Positions 59,906 to 64,000 of a stretch of DNA of 64,000 nucleotides are shown piece by piece (positions within the stretch are counted from its first letter, which is position 1; each line of letters begins with the position of its first letter). The translations under genes and the position numbers were made by a program. Under the pieces are notes generated by a model, which did not search any database, had not been told where the DNA came from, and saw nothing but the letters and a program-made list of their open reading frames with translations. The stretch covers positions 26,350,001 through 26,414,000 of the forward strand of contig NC_065551.1 in NCBI RefSeq assembly GCF_022605725.1, given 5' to 3'. The DNA is from Anthonomus grandis grandis (taxonomy: Eukaryota; Arthropoda; Insecta; Coleoptera; Curculionidae).

Positions 59906-61744
59906 GGTCGGAGTGATTTGCACCACCCTGCATATACAGAGTATAATGGTACACAGGATGTGGACGGGTATTGTTGTCGAGGTTCTGCATCTGATTCAAG
60001 CAAATTTACCGACTTGACTTGATGAATTTGCATTGGTTTTTTTGCGAAAGTTGATGAGCCAAGATGTAAAGTAAATAATGATGATAATAATGTTGAAAAT
60101 TATACCTCTTTTAATACAGTATTAGAGATAAATTAATATGCTTTTCTTGGTGATATATGGTTAGAAACCAAAAAAGGAAACATTTTCTTAGTAATTTTTT
60201 TGTTATTGTTTACTAGTGAGATCTGAAAATGCCTCAAAGAAATGTTTGAAAAAGGCAAAAAAAAAAAATACAATTTTATTGTGATAGCTAGTAAACTGGA
60301 ATGATATTCCATAAGTAAAAAATTAAAAAAGCAAAAGCAAGAAATTCTCTAAGGTATATTATTTCATATGACCTCAAGTAGATGGAATAGCAAAAATCCA
60401 TGGAAGAAAAACTATATCTAGTCCCCTTCACTAATAATCCATTTTGCGTTTCTTTCCACCTCAAAGGTGGCATTGGCGGAGCTTTTCAGCGATAGCTGAA
60501 CTGAATCTGCTGGATCCAGTCCAGTAAATGGCTTTGTATCAGCACTAAAAACTACACAATAATCGAATATTATGATAATTGGTACTACCTAGCTTAACAT
60601 AAACTATGTGTTCCTTATGAGATCTACATAATCAAACTGTTGAATTAAATCGCTTGAGTAGATAGATATTGAATATCTTCACGTCATCAACTGAAACGCC
60701 ATACACTCAAAATCTAAATACAAAGCATGTTGTTGACCTAGATGTAGTACCTGGAAGCTTTCAATTCGATTGAAATGGGCAAAACTCAAAGTAAAAAAAG
60801 AATCGTTCTCAATGAAGTATTTTTTTCCCTAAGGCTTTCAAAATCAGTTACAATAGAGCAACTCTACAAAATCAAATATATTAAAGCTGAATAAATGAAA
60901 ATCCACAAAAAAACAGCTAAAAGAGCTGAAGAGTAGTAAACGAGAAATCTTTTGATATGGATATACCACAGGTGCTGGCAGACTGCAAATCAAAGGAAAA
61001 ATTTATATTCTGAATAGCAGGAGTTGAAATTATTCTCTACAGGATGCAATAATAAAAGTGAGACCTGTTATTATAATAAAATTGATAAAGAAAAATAAGA
61101 ACATAATAAAGAAAATCTTATGTAAAATAAAACTGAGAAGATAAAACTATTAGAAATCAGGAATTTTTTAAATACAGGAAAATAGGAGCAGCATCTGGAT
61201 TTATTTTGTATAATATAGGCTGCTATAAAGAAGATCTACTTTTATGATGAAACTAATGAAGAAAAATAAGACGAGTACAAAGAAAGGTTTAACACACTAT
61301 AGTTAATTTACCGATTTGAAAACCTGATGTTAATTAGCAAATAAAGCTGTCGAAAAAAAAACAAATTTGTAAAGGTCGACTACCTTAAAGCGTTTCTTTT
61401 TTAGCACTATAACTTTACAAGCAGTGTTATTAAATTTGGCATTAATGTGCTAATAGATGTACACACAAAAATTAATTAATAATATTCAAAAACTATGTCA
61501 TTGTTGATCTTCTGTAAAATTGGAAATCTCAAAATAAAAACGCCAAAACCAATTTTTATTCTGTGGCAGGTGTAACATTGCAATTTCAAGGTGTTCTAAA
61601 ATTATTCACAGTGACATGATAATGAATGTTTTTTTTTAGTTTTCTTAGAAACCCAAACATATTTCTTTATTTAAACCTATACAAACCGGCATAATTGACA
61701 GTTTCAAAAATTATTTACCCTGAGTGAAAATATTTTGTAAACAC

Positions 61745-62035
61745 ACAAGGTCCAGGAATGTTTTCGAATTATCGTCGTAAGCCAACTACAGTTATCAAAT
61801 CGCGTCGCGGAGCTGTCCAGAACCGTTATCCAATAATAAAAGTATTCAAATTGTTTTTGGAATGAGCATCACGGCACAATGTATAAGAACGGTTCTCGGG
61901 AATTAAGATAAAATTATCATGCCTCCGGCCTTTGTCGAGGTATTCTTTGGTCGGCGAATAGTGGTAAAAATAATTATAATGTCGCCGATAGATGCTATAT
62001 TTGACAAACGGTTCAACGACTTCTTAGAGTGAGAT
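61745..62035. other. GC-richer noncoding island
   Basis: Contains CG-rich words (CGCGTCGCGGAGC, GCCTCCGGCC, GGTCGGCGAATA) in an otherwise AT-rich region, with no long ORF. A regulatory element or noncoding exon is possible. Confidence 0.3.
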
Positions 62036-63652
62036 TTGTATTACAGTAACAACGGGTTTAATGCAGCTGTAAAATTATAACCGTTCTACTAACACCTGGA
62101 TACGACAATTCAAACTTACATTAATTTTTAATCATAATAGAAAATCACTTTCATCCCGTACGTGATTTGGAATGTTTAAAAGTTTAATGATTCTTTAATT
62201 GTTTTTTTTAACATGATAACGAATTCCTGACTAATATAGCATAAGCCAATGAGATATTCAATTCAGTTAAAATAATTAATTATTTAGGAATAAGAAAGGA
62301 ATTCAGCAAGCCAGAAGCAAAATTTTAAAAAAATTGTCGATATATGGAAAAAGAGTGTAAGTGTAGTTTGGATTATTTTTAAAATTTGTATAATACTAAT
62401 ATCAATATAGCAGAAATGGACTTTAGAGAAAATTGTAAAAATAAACATGTAAAGAAGAGGTTATTAGGGATTCCATATATAAATCCTGGAAATACAGATA
62501 CTGAAGTCAATAATTCATTTGTTATTATAGTCGCCGCCATACATCCGCAATTTACTTTGGATACCTGTTAAAACTACTGCTTTTTTACCTGTAACAACTG
62601 TGTGTATACAGATAGTAGATTTAAACAATTTGCAAAATGTCTGTAATAATTATATGAATACACAAGAAACTTTAACATTTTGATAATAAAACTATAATGA
62701 AGAAGAGAAAGGAAAGAAGAGATTATAATGGATTTCAAAGAAAGAGTACTACAAATCGAATACTTGAATCTGGATGTAAAGATCGTGTAGTAAATAATAT
62801 ATTAGTGGGAAAAGTAGATTTGAGCACTTTTACAAATTTAAGTGATACTCGTATGGATTTAGTAGAAACAGATTTCGGAGAAACTTGTGATAATCAAACT
62901 AGTAAAGAAGGGGGTATTATGGACTTCAATCAAAAAGCACCACAAGCCCAATATACTCAATAATCATGAATTTGCATATTTCGCAATAAATATTCATATC
63001 GAGTTATACCAAAAAGTGGTATGCCAGATTTCTCCTAATACACTCTTACCCTGATAATAATTTTTAAATTAACACTAACATATTTGATCCATATAAATAT
63101 ATATGGTGACAAATTATTCAATTCAAGAGGCTGCAAAATTCAACATATTTAATAAGAAATACGTAACTGTCAATCACAGACAAATACTTAATTCGTTTAG
63201 CTGATGACTAAAGTTCTTGTTAATCTCTAGGGTTTTATGGAAAACCAACTTCTGTAGCAAGGAGACTACCTCATAAAATCTAAAAACTGAATCATCTACT
63301 AGTAATAGACAAGTTTTTAATGACGCTATTCGGGGTGGTCCCACATCCTAATGTAATTTAATCTCACCTGGAATCTTTTACTCAAAGCAATATTGTTAAA
63401 GGATGACACATCTATTGTACGTCCTGATGTTTCATGTGGAAATTATACCATGAATTGTGTCAGACATCTTAATTACATCTAAGCTTAATACAGACTGAAA
63501 TTCAAAAACTTTAAGGCTTACTTTAAAGCCGATGAATCGTACTAAATCTATTCATGAGTACATTTTATTTTACTACAGTTGTTTTTATTACTAGTCCTAA
63601 AACTTCATTCTTTTAAAACAGTTAGCGTCTAATATTGGATTTCGATGCTTCG

Positions 63653-63734
63653 ATAGTTGCAGGCTTATTGGCATAAACCTGCAACTATTGGTGACTCTGG
63701 TCACCAAATCGGAAAATGACACGATCAGGATCGT
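63653..63734. repeat. Cluster of three adjacent hairpins
   Basis: Hairpin 1, 63653-63688: ATAGTTGCAGG/TTAT pairs with ATAA/CCTGCAACTAT around the loop TGGC with a single C-A mismatch. Hairpin 2, 63688-63707: TTGGTGAC/GTCACCAA, loop TCTG. Hairpin 3, 63721-63734: ACGAT/ATCGT, loop CAGG. Confidence 0.75.
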
Positions 63735-64000
63735 CAATGTTTCACGGGTGGTATACTTGTTTCATTTTAGCACCGTTGTGACTAAAATCATCATTATCAA
63801 TAACTTCCAAATGAGATACAACAAACTGTGTTATCATAGCCCGACAACAATCACCACTCACCGTTACTGCATTATCTTCTTGGATTTTGAAGAAAAACTG
63901 TCCAATTATTACACGTTGTGGTAGATATACACATTCGTAGATTTTCCCAAATAAGAGAAGTCTTGCATATTAATGAAGCCATCGAGGTGAAAATGGGCCT

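Larger units (their letters stand above)
56062..64000 (-). other. Presumed first spen intron(s) / upstream region
   Basis: 7.9 kb upstream of the first identified spen exon. It contains a gypsy remnant (56480-58620), three GC-richer islands (59100-59345, 59750-60020, 61745-62035) and a hairpin cluster (63653-63734). I searched for the conserved first RRM of Spen on the minus strand and did not find it. Confidence 0.6.

Noticed and set aside
62386..62963. Two short plus ORFs with faintly similar segments (AEMDFRENCKNK / VETDFGETCDNQ)
   Set aside because: Similarity is too short and AT-biased to claim a duplication or gene.

Overview
The window looks like AT-rich nuclear DNA of an insect, probably a beetle (inference). 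Genes are split by GT-AG introns with TTTTTCAG-type acceptors. Introns and flanks hold decayed remnants of many eukaryotic transposon classes. Nothing bacterial is present (no operons, no CRISPR).

The minus strand is dominated by one giant gene, the insect Split ends homologue (Spen; SHARP/MINT family). I could chain 20 coding exons from 56061 down to the stop codon at 15738-15740. All splice phases agree and give 4174 in-frame codons plus stop. The chain encodes, in order, Ser/Gly/Arg-rich N-terminal segments, three RRMs, a conserved linker module, a 7.9-kb exon encoding a charged coiled-coil and low-complexity body, and the C-terminal SPOC domain. The 5' end, including the family's first RRM, was not found and probably lies beyond base 64000 or in an exon I could not see.

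On the plus strand, tail-to-tail with spen, a five-exon gene (7912-9642) encodes a 362-residue protein with two predicted membrane helices that I do not recognise. Between the two genes sits a Tc1/mariner-superfamily (DUF4817-type) transposon at 10608-12896, with inverted repeats of about 390-420 bp and a frameshifted transposase.

The spen introns hold remnants of mariner-like, DDE_3, piggyBac, copia, gypsy, Penelope (GIY-YIG) and non-LTR elements and one MITE-like repeat. The most suggestive regulatory signal is a textbook TATA + Inr core promoter on the minus strand inside a late spen intron (about 23012-23052). It could drive a short transcript carrying only the SPOC exons. Three GC-richer islands upstream of the first identified spen exon (59.1-59.35, 59.75-60.02 and 61.75-62.03 kb) are candidate unannotated exons or regulatory elements. 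A cluster of adjacent hairpins lies near 63.65-63.73 kb.
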